The translations under genes were made by a program, and so were the position numbers. Of a stretch of 64,000 bases of DNA, positions 9,786 through 20,866 are shown in pieces. Source of the DNA: Cranoglanis bouderius. Its lineage: Eukaryota > Chordata > Actinopteri > Siluriformes > Cranoglanididae. A model generated the notes under the pieces. It saw nothing but the letters and a program-made list of their open reading frames with translations, ran no database searches and was not told the origin of the DNA. How positions within the stretch are numbered: the first letter of the stretch is position 1; each line of letters begins with the position of its first letter. Location of the stretch: assembly GCA_023630585.1 (NCBI GenBank), contig CM042566.1, positions 53,501-117,500 on the forward strand. Direction: 5' to 3'.

Positions 9786-10300
9786 CTACGCTAATTTACA
9801 CACCTCTACAACATTACTCTTAGTAACCTCTGACTGACGAAGGCATATATCATTAGCTCCTACATGAATAACTATCTTTGAAAACCTGTGCTTGCCTAAG
9901 ACCCTAGGATTACCTGCTATGCCCAGTGCCCTGGCTCCTGGTATACACCTAACTAAAGCTGCTGGAGCCCCTAAAGACCTAGCTAATTTCACGTGCCTTA
10001 AGATAGACTCTCCTATAACCAGAGCTCTTTCAGGTTTCTCAGCGGGTGCTTCACTAAGGAGAGCAAACCTGTTGGACACGTGAAGCGGAGAGGAGTGGTG
10101 CGCCCATGGGCGACCCTTAGCGTTAGCTTTGGTTTTGCGATTATGCCACCGAGTCATCTCCCATTCGCCCCGCTGTGAGGGCTCTAATGCCGGAGTTGGG
10201 GGATTGCTATCTCCGCCTGAGGCATCCAGACTTTCCCTTTCAGAAACTACACTGCTCTCACTCTCACTAACCCTCTCTCAAGTCTGGATGTGCACTATGC
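9786..10300 (-). pseudogene. L2-type LINE ORF1 fragment with SGNH/esterase-like domain
   Basis: The minus-strand frame (start about 10157) contains ALVIGESILRHVKLARS, then VRCIPGARALGIAG and KIVIHVGANDICLRQSEVTK. These match the block I (GDS-type, here GES), CxPGA and GxND blocks of the esterase/SGNH-hydrolase-like domain known from ORF1 of some L2/CR1-group LINEs. Further upstream (about 10200-10300, minus) the DNA matches the ORF1 5' region at 17345-17420. The catalytic Ser is within GES; the C-terminal His block is missing. It is a dead fragment. Confidence 0.7.
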
Positions 10301-10303
10301 ACC

Positions 10304-10342
<39 letters not shown>
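10304..10342. repeat. (ATT)n microsatellite
   Basis: An uninterrupted ATT run at the broken edge of the L2 ORF1 fragment. Confidence 0.95.
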
Positions 10343-10343
<1 letters not shown>

Positions 10344-10741
10344 ATGATAATAATAAGTAAATCTTGGTAAACTCTGAAGTTTAAGAAATTATTTGTTCAG
10401 CTATGTGTGTTAGCCACTTGAAAGCCTACTGATATCTGAATTGTTATTTTTTTATTGCAGGTTTGGTCTCTTTACTACAGCGAATCTTTCATCAATTATT
10501 TTAATGTACACTTAAAATGACCTGACAGCTTCCTTTACAAAGGCATGCAGAGGTTCCAGGTTTGGGATCTATTAAAGTTTTTCTCTGGGGCTTCTGAAAT
10601 ACTGTTGTCTCTGTAGGACATACTGTATATAACTAGGTTCCATCTCTCCGTTTTAAATATATTAATAAAAACATAATACATATACTAATATATAAAACTA
10701 TACCAATATAATTATATATTTATCCTAAAGCAGTGCTCAGC
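10343..10741. other. Unique AT-rich sequence
   Basis: No coding potential. The stretch near 10665-10725 is very AT-rich (TATATA-like). Confidence 0.4.
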
Positions 10742-11248
10742 TGTTATGTACAGCCGGTGCAGGCTGAAGAGTCAGAGTAGAGGAGTCAGGATGCATGCGC
10801 TGGGGAGACGGATAGTGCAGCAAAGTTTATTCAAAAAAGGCATTAATCCACAACACAAAGAAATCGGGAAAAAAGCAGTAATCCAAAAGACAGGGAAAAA
10901 ACACTCGAAACTAGGAAGTGGTCTGGGAACCACAAACTCGGAACTACGGACATAGGAACAAAGACTACGGATCAAAGCGCTACGGAATTTAAACTAAACT
11001 AATACACCGCGAGGAAGAGGAAACAAAGCGGGGTATTTAAACACACACACAAATCATACACACCTGAAACTCATGATCAGAATGAATACACATGAACCAA
11101 TAAGAAATAAGGAGGTGGGGACAAAGACATGACGTGAACACAATAACACATGCACATGGCCAAGGTAAACAAAGCGAGAGTCTTTCTGACAGGAGGTGGA
11201 ATGCGCTCTGTGGAATGCGGAAGTAGGCTACGCTTCATTTTGCAGCGT

Positions 11249-11313
<65 letters not shown>

Positions 11314-11327
11314 GAGAGAACCTAACA
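10742..11327 (-). mobile_element. Solo LTR, 586 bp, with TCAGC target duplication
   Basis: Bounded by TGTTA...TAACA (inverted TG...CA ends) and flanked by perfect 5-bp direct repeats TCAGC at 10737-10741 and 11328-11332. On the minus strand it has a TTTAAATA TATA-like box (about 11033-11040) and an AATAAA polyadenylation signal (about 10826-10831), then GCGCATGCATCCTGACTCC near the 3' end. The same order and termini occur in the LTR at 52862-53547. No internal retroviral-type genes flank it, so it is a solo LTR from recombination. A (GA)n run at about 11250-11320 lies near its 5' end. Confidence 0.9.
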
Positions 11328-11332
11328 TCAGC

Positions 11333-11895
11333 TAAATGAAGTTCCACCAAATCAAAAACTTCACTACACTGCAAATCACCATCACTTCAAAGAAACATTC
11401 CATAGCCACACAATTTATTAATTAATTTATTTAGTTGCTAATTTATTGTTTGTCTGTTTTTCTGAGGGATTTGTTGCTTTATTGTTGTTATCTCCAGAAT
11501 AGGTTTGACCACCTGCTCCTTCCTGGTTTAACTGGAACTCATCTTTGAAATATCGTTGCTGGTGGTGTTGAACTAATTATTGATTAGAATCAAAGAAATG
11601 TTTAAATAGATCCTGCTTTTGGATTAATAATACATAATGTAAACAGAATGGATTGCTTTTTCATTAGAATAATCGTAAAAATATGTGTAACTTTATTATT
11701 CAAAAGTATAACACCAGCAAATAACAGGGGAAATGCCTTTTTTTAAAACAGTGACCACCATTCCCAATTTGCCAGTCCAAAGACAGTGCCCCTGATCTCC
11801 ATGCAACATTGAAGAGGCATGTTAAACATACAATCCCAACCTTGTCCAGTGCCTTCACTCCTGCAACTGTTTTGGTACAGCTCTTCTATACCTGT
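11333..11895. other. Unique sequence, nothing recognised
   Basis: AT-rich DNA without open frames or repeat boundaries that I can define. Confidence 0.4.
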
Positions 11896-12123
11896 GACAT
11901 AGTTCCTGGTTTTGATTGTTAGCCAGGAGTTTCTTGCCCCTGTCAGTGTTTAATTTTTTTTTCTTTTTCAACAATAATTTTGCGCTATTGTTTTCATTTG
12001 TATTTCACTTTCTCGAAAAACGCTTTTGTTTTCATGTCTAAAGACAGCAAGCGGAGGTCGTCCACGTCAGATCCGTTTAAAATAACATCAACTAATCTTT
12101 GACTATGGTACGTTAAACACACA
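11896..12123 (+). repeat. L2-type LINE 5' UTR, first copy
   Basis: Homologous to 16940-17202. Shared blocks are TAGTTCCTG, ATAATTTTG.GCTATTGTTTTC, AGACAGCAAGC and AAATCTTTGACTA, leading to an ATGGCAAAC start context at 12126. After that start, a different LINE fragment follows on the opposite strand, so the ORF is lost. Confidence 0.65.
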
Positions 12124-12560
12124 TCATGGCAAACTCCTGGGTTTAACAGGTAAATCTGTCCAGTGTCTTGTGTCGCAAATCCTAGTCACTACCACATGGT
12201 GATCAGGTGACAGCTCTGCCCCCCTATTTACACAAGTAGATAGAACATATGGCCTCAGTACTGATGATACAATCACAAAATTGATCATTGACCTTTGGCC
12301 CAATGTACACTGGCACCAAGTACACATATGAGCAACCTAGTGTTCAAATTAATTGTTTGTTATTGACAATCAAAAGTTTGCACAGAAATTAAACCCTATT
12401 TCACCACTTATGTGTTCCGCTCTAGGCTGTTCTTCCCACTCACACCTGTTCAGGAATTACCAGCTTTCCCAATATTAGCACTGAAGTCCCCCAGGAGCAC
12501 TATAGAGTCATCAGGAAGTTTCCTCTCGAGCATCTGCTGCACTTTTTAAAAAACTTTTAA
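12124..12560 (-). pseudogene. Endonuclease-domain fragment of a second LINE family
   Basis: On the minus strand the order is correct for an apurinic-type endonuclease. An IVLLGDFSANIG block (GDF catalytic motif, about 12470-12505) comes first, then after degraded sequence TLGQRSMINFVIVSS, LRPYVLSTCVNRGAELSPDHHVVVTRI (DHH/SDH-type motif, about 12190-12210). This motif set differs from the L2 copies and resembles I- or jockey-like fish LINEs. No reverse transcriptase is attached. The family is uncertain. Confidence 0.65.
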
Positions 12561-13578
12561 CTGTTATTTGATGCATACACACATCAAATAAGTTCTGTCG
12601 AATAAGTTCAGTTAAAGTTACCTTTATCTGAAATTTTATTTTATTTAGGACCATTTAAATATTTGACGGAAATGTGTTGTGCAGCAAACAGAAGACAGGA
12701 GATGTGTAAGTTAAAGCTCAGTTACACACTGCTCTAATCACACTGCTGTCTTTTGACAGTCTGCACTTTATAATTTAGTGCACAATTAATGTCGCAGTCC
12801 TGAGCAACATCAGAGAAAAATAAAGCACATGGTGATTTATTTTCTTCAGCAGCACACACAGGTGGTTTAATAATTTCAATGTCTACTGACCTAATTAAAG
12901 AAACTTACTGTTGTAAATGAGAATATGCAAGATTAATATTTCAAAATGGTAGTATATTTTATAGCGATACGTTTAAAAATCTATATTTACAATTTAAATT
13001 TAGCTGAATTCTGACATTTGAATTTGGATTGACTTGTAAAAACGTGCTTCAATAAGGAATTATTTCACAAACACAGAAATGTAAATGTTGATTTGGTGAA
13101 GTTCCTTCATTAGATTCAGTTTCACAATTGCTGAAGTGGTTTAAGACTGCTGTTATATTTCACAGTAAGAAACATTTTTAATTTGTGATTAACGTGTGTT
13201 TTGGTTGATTCTGGCTGGGGATTAACTGTTTATTGTCAACTGATTAGACTATAATATGTATGAATAATTAATCAGGCCTCAGTCTTGTGGTGAAACAGGA
13301 GCCTTAACTGACCTGATTCCTGTAGCTGAGATAAATAAATCTGGATCACTATTAACTTTCAGCTTTTTATATTTTTATTTATTCATCTATCAGACTGTTT
13401 AAAATTCAAGACAAAAATAAGGATTTAAAGTTTCTACCTCTTTGATCTTCTCAGTGCTGATGAAAGCATAGATGCTATGGAAGTTAAATGCTACACATCA
13501 AAATGTGAGAAATGAGGATCTATTGAAGATGAAGAGCAGGTTGACTTTCAATTTTAGGTTTAAGTCCTGTTTTGTTTT

Positions 13579-13579
<1 letters not shown>
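12561..13579. other. Unique AT-rich sequence, nothing recognised
   Basis: I find no gene, SINE boxes or transposon termini. Confidence 0.4.
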
Positions 13580-13612
<33 letters not shown>

Positions 13613-13813
13613 CCATAGAGAAAAGAATGAACAGAGTGAAAACACTTCAAGCCATCATTTTTAAACAGAATAAATAAATAAATAAATAAAAATAATAATA
13701 ATAATAAATAAATATAGAGCCTTTCTACACACTCAAGGTCACTTTACAATTAGAAAGCACAAATAACACAGCAAGGGCAAAAAATATTAATAAATAAATA
13801 AATAAATAAATAA
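13580..13813. repeat. (GT)n, (AAAT)n and (AAT)n simple repeats
   Basis: GT run at 13580-13610, AAAT/AAT runs at about 13670-13712, and an AAAT run at about 13790-13813. Confidence 0.92.
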
Positions 13814-14399
13814 TGATCATCGTGTGATAAACAATGGCTCCAAAGCAGCTTTTAGAGCTTCTTTTCAGTCTGGAAGCATTAAAGTGTTTAATTTAATTTT
13901 TTGATAGCGATTTATGTAAACAGGGCCAAATGTACAGAAAAATGTTTGAACTAATTGTGTTAACCCAGGGGACTTTAAATGTTTGTGCTTCTTCGGTTCT
14001 GACTAATGATGCCCAGTGTGTAATAAAATCCTTTTCTTTTGGATTCTTGGAAAAAAACAGCAACTAAAATGAATAAAGACTGATGACAAAGTGAAAGCAT
14101 GCGGATGTGTAATGGAAATCCACAGCCACCAGAAAAACAAGTTCTGGCCTGTAGCATGAACAGATGTAGCTTATAAATGAAGTCCAGCCAGAGTTTTGGA
14201 CCAATTAATCACAAAATTTCAGTCCAGACCTTTTTGCTGTTATTTAGCTTCATCAAGTTTCACAGATGAATGTGCTGAAAAAACAAACAAACATAAAAAC
14301 CCTACAGATTTTTGGAAAGAATCTTTGGCTTTGGATGGACGATGGACAGAAGTTCTATTTTCATGTTTGCTTACTTAAGAGCCACAGTTAAATTGTTCT
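13814..14399. other. Unique sequence, nothing recognised
   Basis: Short open frames on both strands lack motifs and are probably chance. Confidence 0.4.
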
Positions 14400-14690
14400 A
14401 TTAGCATATTGGCTGCTCTTTAGCTTTCAGTCAGTGTGATTTTATTCTGAGTGAAAGTGGAGCAGACTCGACGCGATGGAGTGTTCAATAGCAGCAGCAC
14501 TTGCCAATTTATTTGTCTCCCTCACATCAATCACTGTCTCCTCCTAATGACTTATTCATTAAGAGCCTCTAAACACACATCCTGATGAGAGGCGGCTGCT
14601 TTTAGGGGCACAATCACACAGCTCTACAGTCAGCAATCTGTAGAATTACGTTCACTATTAATCAGTTTCCCCTGAGCTGGAACTGATCCC
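14400..14690. promoter_or_regulatory. Candidate conserved non-coding element
   Basis: A higher-complexity block with no repeats and several homeodomain-type TAAT/ATTA cores (CCTAATGACTTATTCATTAA at about 14544-14563 and CTATTAATCAG at about 14655). Its composition resembles vertebrate conserved non-coding elements. No alignment was possible, so this is a suggestion only. Confidence 0.2.
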
Positions 14691-14693
14691 AGA

Positions 14694-14696
<3 letters not shown>

Positions 14697-14756
<60 letters not shown>
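14697..14756. repeat. (GT)n microsatellite
   Basis: A long pure GT array. Confidence 0.97.
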
Positions 14757-14758
<2 letters not shown>

Positions 14759-16924
14759 ATGCTGGCCAGAATCGCAGTGTGTAACGCAATGTCACTATCT
14801 GTGCTGTTTAGTGCACCAAACATTCATATTTGTTTTGTATTTGGATTTAAACTGAAAGTGGGCATGGTCTAGACTGGAAGTACCACCATGCCTCTGTTAA
14901 CACTGATAAATACTGAAAAAAACAGGGCTGCTGGAAAATGAAGTGTTATTCACAAATTATAAAAACAAATAGCAATATGCAGAACAAAACTTTATGCAGC
15001 TCCTGAACCAGATGCTAGCTATGTTTTAAACAACAATGACTATGTTTACATGCACATCGAATTCTGTTTAATTTAAATTCTGTCGGGTTGCAGCCAGATT
15101 CCAAATACGATGTTTATATGTGTACAGGCATCAGAATATTCCTGTATACATGGTTGTTGTAAGTATGCCTGAGAGTTGCCATTCCTAAATACCTAGCCTA
15201 CAGCTAAGCATCTGTTAGCACCCACAATTCCTTGCGGACTGAGCATGCGCATATATCTCCTGTCAGTGGATGTGATTTACATGAACATTTACATGATTTA
15301 CATGAGTTCAGTAGGTGTTTACATGAAACAAATTTCTGATTAACACAGGCATATTCCATGGGTGGGACTCAGGGGACTCAGAATTTGGGGACTCAGAATC
15401 TTGTCTTAATCTGAATCGTTGTTTATAATTGATAACAATAAGCATTTAATAATATTTGATCAGATTTACCAAAAGAATAATCAATAACATCAGAATCTGG
15501 ACACAGTGCTGCCTCAAATATAAACATAAAAATGTAAATATAAATGTCCTTAAATGCAGTATTTTATTATAATGACAGTATGATTTTCCAGGAAAATAAA
15601 CTTTTATTACAGAGGGAAAGTGATCATGTAAGAATGCTGACACACATATGCAGTGAATGCTAATATGAAGTTAATATTTTATAATTAATTGAATGATTAT
15701 TTAGTGGAGAGCCCAGCAGAGATGTGCTGCTCTGTGCACAGCGCGCAGTCTGTGTGAGCTGCATGGAGTGGAGGCTCTATATATAAAATTATATTTAATT
15801 TATTTGTACAGAAATATGGGAAAAATACGGTATGGTTTTGTTTTAGTTTTTAGGTTTGGATACTTGCTCACCCATTTCAAGCTCAAGGAATGTCAGATTT
15901 AAGGAATAATTCCTAAAAGGGAAAAGCAGGAATAAACAAAACAATTACAAAATAAATGCGTATATTTCTAGGGTACAGATGGATATTTAAAGGTTACCTG
16001 CAGATCTGAAAACTTACCATAAGAGCCAACAAAAATGAAAACAAAAAACTTTCTTTATTTATCATTATGAAAATATAAGACATTCAGTCATTAATGCCTA
16101 AATAAATTAATTAATGCCTGCATTAAGACAGACAGGTTATTACTGCCACTGTGATTTACAGATGAAAATGAATAAATACATTAAAATACATATAAATACA
16201 AGCTGTTTGTGTGTCATCCACATTAAAATGGGAAGGAAATATCAAAATACTGAATTTTAAGTGTATTTGTGTACATTTTAAAGTACACATAGTGAAAATA
16301 AAACAAGTGCAGACCCCTTGTCACAAATCAGGCGTCAAGATCTTTAATAAGGCTCTAAGTTGTCAAGCAAAAATCAATAGCACCATCTGCTGGATTGGAG
16401 AATAAACTCTGTACCACTCACAAGCTGAGCTCTTATACACAGCACCACAACATCTCCATTTTTAACCAGAGAGAAAAAAAGAAAAAAACAAATTAATAAA
16501 AATATAAACAGACAAACAAATAACTAGTGTTACCTTGAGATTGGTTGCCAAAAGTCCAGTTTCATGGTTGCACATTACTCATAGATCATCTCACTCCAAA
16601 TCATAGAATAATTCCAACAAATCTGCTAATTATCACGGTAAACTATAATTTTAAAAAAATCACGTGTTTTAGAGAGATGAAGATTTATTTATACATGCTA
16701 GTAAAGTGTGTCTCAGACCTTCTGAAATTGTTTAGGATTTAAAGCTGTTTTAAATATGTCTAATCAGATATAATCATGATACTGAACATCTACAAAACAA
16801 TCAGTTTAAATTAAGTCTAAAACTCATTTTATATCAGAAGTAATGTCACAGTGGGCAGAGACTCAGCAATCACACTGAAGGCCTTATTGCCCTTTTATTA
16901 TAGTCAAACTCTGATTTATACTTT
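14757..16924. other. Long gene-free AT-rich stretch
   Basis: A cluster of four TTTACATGA-like motifs lies at about 15283-15328 and a GGGGACTCAGAAT direct repeat at about 15373-15400. Otherwise it is AT-rich sequence with no recognisable elements. Confidence 0.4.
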
Positions 16925-17440
16925 TCCAGATCTTTTTTTTTCTTGGATGTAGTTCCTGTTTTCGAATCGTTTGCTGGGAGTTTAAACTATACTGTTTTTT
17001 GTTTTTGTTTTCAGAAATAATTTTGAGCTATTGTTTTCCTTTGTTGTATTTTTCACTCTGTCAAATTAACCTTCTGTCTAATTTTCATTTATTTTGAAGA
17101 ATGCTTTTTTTTGTCTAGAGACAGCAAGCAGAGACGATCCACATTGGATCTGTCTAAAATAATCTCAACAAATCTTTGACTAAGGTACATTATACACTCA
17201 ACATGGCAAACGTTCAGCTTGTTCAGGGTGTTGAGTGCAGGATGTTTAGTCATTCTTTCTCCGTCGTTAGTAATAGTTTTATTTGTGCTAAGTGTATACT
17301 AGTTAGCTCTCTGATGGAGAAGATTGCAGCATTAGAGGTTGCGCATCCAGACCCTAGAGAGGGTTATTGAGAGTGAGAGCAGTGTAGTTTCTGTAGGGGA
17401 AAGTCTGGATACTACAGTCTGGTATCAGAAATGAATCCCA
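16925..17440 (+). pseudogene. L2-type LINE 5' UTR and start of ORF1, second copy
   Basis: The 5' UTR (about 16940-17202) matches 11896-12123. ORF1 begins at the ATG at 17203 with MANVQLVQGVECRMFS, then NSFICAKCILVSSLMEKIAA. The frame breaks at the TGA at 17368-17370, and DNA similarity to the ORF1 fragment on the minus strand at 10240-10290 continues to about 17420. The paired cysteines (C...C..C) resemble the N-terminal zinc-binding-like region of such ORF1s. No ORF2 follows. Confidence 0.6.
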
Positions 17441-18429
17441 CATCTGCTGGTCTTTCACCTGAGTGACGCTGGTGTGTATCTCACACATCAAGCTCACTAA
17501 CTCGCTACAACATCGGCCCAAAGAAGTGGGAATTGTAAATCATTTCTTTGTGAATGAGCAGAGGCTCTTCCAGGAACCGACAGATGTTAATTTATCTTCA
17601 TTAGTCGCGCGAGCTGGCCATCAGAAGAACGTTTATTCTGCAGCACTGATCCTGTTCCTGATGTTCAGCTGCTGAGAGACAACCAAGTGACTGATGCCTC
17701 TTAACTTCAATTTGATTCCTTTGAGAACAGTTCTTATTTAAAGGGAATTTGGCCATGTGATAGAATAAAGAAATGTTGGATGTCCATGCACAGATTATTA
17801 TTTCATATGACTTGATCATGTATTTAAAAAATCAGAACTATGGAAGAAAGTTCTCTGAGAAATGTGGAAAAATTTAATTTTAAATATTTTGATGTGAGAT
17901 TTCTTCTTTATGTCATACATATACAGTCTGAGCAGCAGCCTGACAGTTTTATGTTGAATAAACAGACATTCTGCTCCATAAATCCTGCTGTGTCTTTCAC
18001 TATAACAAACTAAATGTGACCCATAAAAAATGTTTCATGCACTGTGTTTATAAGCAGAAAATTTTATGTCATTTACAGAAAAATCTATGTTTGAGTGCAC
18101 ATTAGTGTAAACTAAAATAAATGCCTGCACATGAGAAATGTGATGAGACTCAGTGCTGAGTTTGAGTGTTATTATAACAACAAGAAGGTCATTGGTCCTG
18201 TCAGAGAGTAATAAAGCATTAATGTTAGCTTAGCATGTTCATGGCCACCAATACTCCTTACTGAACTGAAGACAAAAAAAGTTATGCAGATCTTTCAGTC
18301 ACTAAACTCAACTAAACCTTTTAAAATGTGTTACTGTCTAATAGGACTAAAGCCACCAATTATTACACAAGCAAACAATTTCTTAAGATGCAAACACACA
18401 GGTCTTAATGGTTAATCAGATTATATTCA
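17441..18429. other. Unique sequence after the LINE 5' end
   Basis: No recognisable coding sequence. Short open frames at about 17463-17819 have no motifs, though the first part could be decayed LINE ORF1. Confidence 0.35.
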
Positions 18430-18456
18430 GATTTTAATTCAGTTAAATTTCATTTA
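18430..18456 (-). repeat. L2 3' terminal repeat, distal end left of the Tc1 insertion
   Basis: The sequence TTAATTCAGTTAAATTTCA matches the outermost AATTCAGTTTTATTTGTA terminus of the L2 tail repeat, whose remainder resumes at 19737. Confidence 0.6.
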
Positions 18457-19736
18457 CCGTCCCCTCCAAATGTATTGGAACAGCAAGGCCAATTCTGTTA
18501 TTTTTGCTGTACACTGAAGACATTTGGGTTTGAGATCAAAGGATGATTATGAGATAGATCAGAATTTCTGCTTTCATTTCCTCGTATATACATCTAGATG
18601 TGTTAAACAACTTAGAACTTAGAATTTGTTGTTAAGAAGGATAAACCAACATGAAGACCAGAGAGCTGTCTATGGAAGAAAAGCAAGCCATTTTGAAGCT
18701 GAGAAAAAAGGGAAAATCAATCAGATGTGGAATGTCCTGAAAAAGAAAGAAACCACTGGTGTACTGAGCAACAGACACCAAATGGGTCAGCCAAGGAAAA
18801 CAACAAAAGCTGATGACAGAAACATTGAAGAAAACCCTGAAAACAACAGTCAGTGGCATCACTAACAACCTCAACAGGGCAGAGGTGAAAGTATCACAAG
18901 CCACTGTTCCAAGAAGACTTCAAGAGCAGAAATATAGAGGCCATACCACAAGATGCAAACCACTCATCAGCAGTAAGAATCTGAAAGCCAGACTGAAATT
19001 CGCAAAGAAATACAGAGATGAGCCGCAAAAGTTGTGGAACCAAGTTCAACCTCTACCAAAGTGATGGAAAGACCAAAGTGTGGAGAAAGAAAGGATCTGC
19101 TCATGATCCAAAACATAGAAGCTCATCTGTGAAACATGGTGGAGGTAGTGTCATGGCTTGGGCTTGCATGGCTGCTTCTGGAACAGACTCACTAATCTTT
19201 ATTGATGATGGAACTCATGATGGTAGCAGCAGAATGAATTCAGAAGTTTAACTCAACAAAGGACTTCATCACCGGGAAAAGTGGAAGGTTTTAGACTGGC
19301 CAAGTCAATCACCAGACCTTAACCCAACTGAGCAGCATTTCACCTCCTGAAGAGGAGACTGAAGGGAGAAACCCTCCGAAACAAACAACTGAAAGAAGCT
19401 GCAGTAAAAACCTGGAAAAGCTTCACAAAAGAAGAAACCAACAGTTTGGTGTTAGTGAGTCACTGGCTTGATGCAGTTATTGCAAGCACAGGATATGCAA
19501 CCAAATATTTAAATATTCAAATAAATGTTATTTACTTAAGATTAATCTTAATAAATCTTAATAATAAGATTTATCTGTTCCTATAAATTAAACTAAAAGA
19601 ACTAAAAATTGTGTGGTCTGCCACCAAAGATTTTTTGGTGCCATGTTTTAAGCTGTTTAACACATCTAGATGTATTCAGTGTATAGCAAAAATAATGGAA
19701 TTGGCCTTGCTGTTCCAATACTTTCAGAGGGGACTG
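18457..19736 (+). mobile_element. Tc1-like transposon, 1.28 kb, internally deleted
   Basis: Terminal inverted repeats (CCCCTCCAAATGTATTGGAA at the left, TTCCAATACTTTCAGAGGGG at the right) are flanked by TA at 18455-18456 and 19737-19738. Sub-terminal inverted repeats extend further (CATCTAGATGTGTTAAAC and its reverse complement at about 19660). The interior encodes a decayed Tc1 transposase. The termini differ from those of the other Tc1 elements in the window, so this is a separate lineage. Confidence 0.93.
18651..19530 (+). pseudogene. Tc1-type transposase pseudogene
   Basis: An N-terminal paired-like helix-turn-helix start is seen (MKTRELSMEEKQAILKLRKK at 18651), then frameshifts. The second HTH/linker segment reads VSGITNNLNRAEVKVSQATV (about 18849-18907), then [20 protein letters not shown]. 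The first catalytic Asp block (DETK type) is missing after this point. [20 protein letters not shown] is present (about 19131-19190). The second Asp block (QxDNDPKH type) has been deleted near 19250, and [15 protein letters not shown] follows, with the catalytic Glu of the DDE set. It cannot encode an active enzyme. Confidence 0.9.
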
Positions 19737-20160
19737 TAACTTTTAACAATGGACATTGTCACAAAGCAGCTCTACAGAAATCCGGACATAAAATTTAAAT
19801 AAAAATGTAATTTAATTTATCCTTAATGAGCAAGCCAGACTCAACAGTGCTGAGGAAAAACTCCCTGAGATGACATGAGGAAGAAACCTTCAGAACTGAC
19901 CCCATCCTCTTCTGGGTGACACCCGATTATAAATCATTCCTCTTCTATAACTGTATACTATATAAAGTCAAATTGTGCTAATTGTTTTAACAGAAACATA
20001 AGTATGAGCATCATTAGAGTTTTAATTTTAAGTCTATCGTATCAAACTGAAGTTATTAACTGTTCAGTGATGGAGACTTGAGTATAAACTGTTCTTATTA
20101 CAGTCTGGGGCCATCCTCAGGAGCAGCGATTGATTATCAGGTGGCAAAAGCTCAAAGCAG
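19737..20160 (-). repeat. L2-type LINE 3' UTR/terminal repeat copy
   Basis: Matches the tail repeat at 7291-7553: AACAATGGACATTGTC, AAAGCAGCT.TACAGAAAT, GAGGAAAAACTCCCTGAGAT and GAGGAAGAAACCTT. It continues to GGGGCCATCCTCAG (about 20107), which corresponds to the proximal 3' UTR at 8230. Interrupted at its outer end by the Tc1 element. Confidence 0.75.
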
Positions 20161-20645
20161 AATTTTTTAATTCGCAGTTCTCGGGTTACATTGAGTCAGT
20201 GATTAACAGACAAAACATAAAACACCAGGAATTTGATCATAAAGAATAAAATTATGCATTAGGCCATTTCCTCCACACAGCAGCTCATTTTCAGCCAAGA
20301 GAAGTTCTTTATAATAATCTATAAATAACAGAGTGTTTTGTTGCTCTGCAGTAGTTTTTAGAAGAACCATCCTGTCAGGTTCTGTAACTCTATACAGCTC
20401 TTCAGTTCCAGTAAAGATGACACTTATATTGACTTACAGTACAGTATTAATAAAACTGATGTTCTCTAATGAGTACCGATAAACCATGCAGGGAAAAGAT
20501 CACATTACACATCAAGAATGTCAGTCCACATCATCTGACACGGTTCTCCCAGGAACACAGAGGAAAGAGAGAATAAAGCAGAAACTCTGAAGTGAGCTCG
20601 TTCCTCTTAGACAGCGAGATATATCTGAGGAACCAACCAGCAGCC
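20161..20645. other. Unique sequence, nothing recognised
   Basis: No repeat boundaries or coding signal are visible. Confidence 0.4.
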
Positions 20646-20866
20646 AAGCTTGTAAAAAAAGATCAAATCTAGAACCTTTAAGGATTCTTTGGTTGTCACT
20701 CTGGAGGAACCTTTATAAACCTAAATTTATAATTTAACATAGAACTCCACAACACTGTTTTTCCATATCAGAAACAGGTCCAAACTAGAACCACTTTAGG
20801 AAGCTATATTATATATTATACAGAGAACCTTTGAATAACCATTTTTCTAAGAGTACCTATTTAAAA
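20646..20866. repeat. MITE-like repeat with GAACC/GGTTC-type inverted ends
   Basis: It contains repeated CTAGAACC, GAGGAACC, TAGAACTCC and GAGAACC motifs and ends CCATTTTTCTAAGAGTAC. The start of a similar terminus, CACTCTTAGGGGCAGAAAAA, is seen on the plus strand at about 45534, so it is probably a dispersed non-autonomous DNA element. No clear target duplication was found. Confidence 0.4.
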
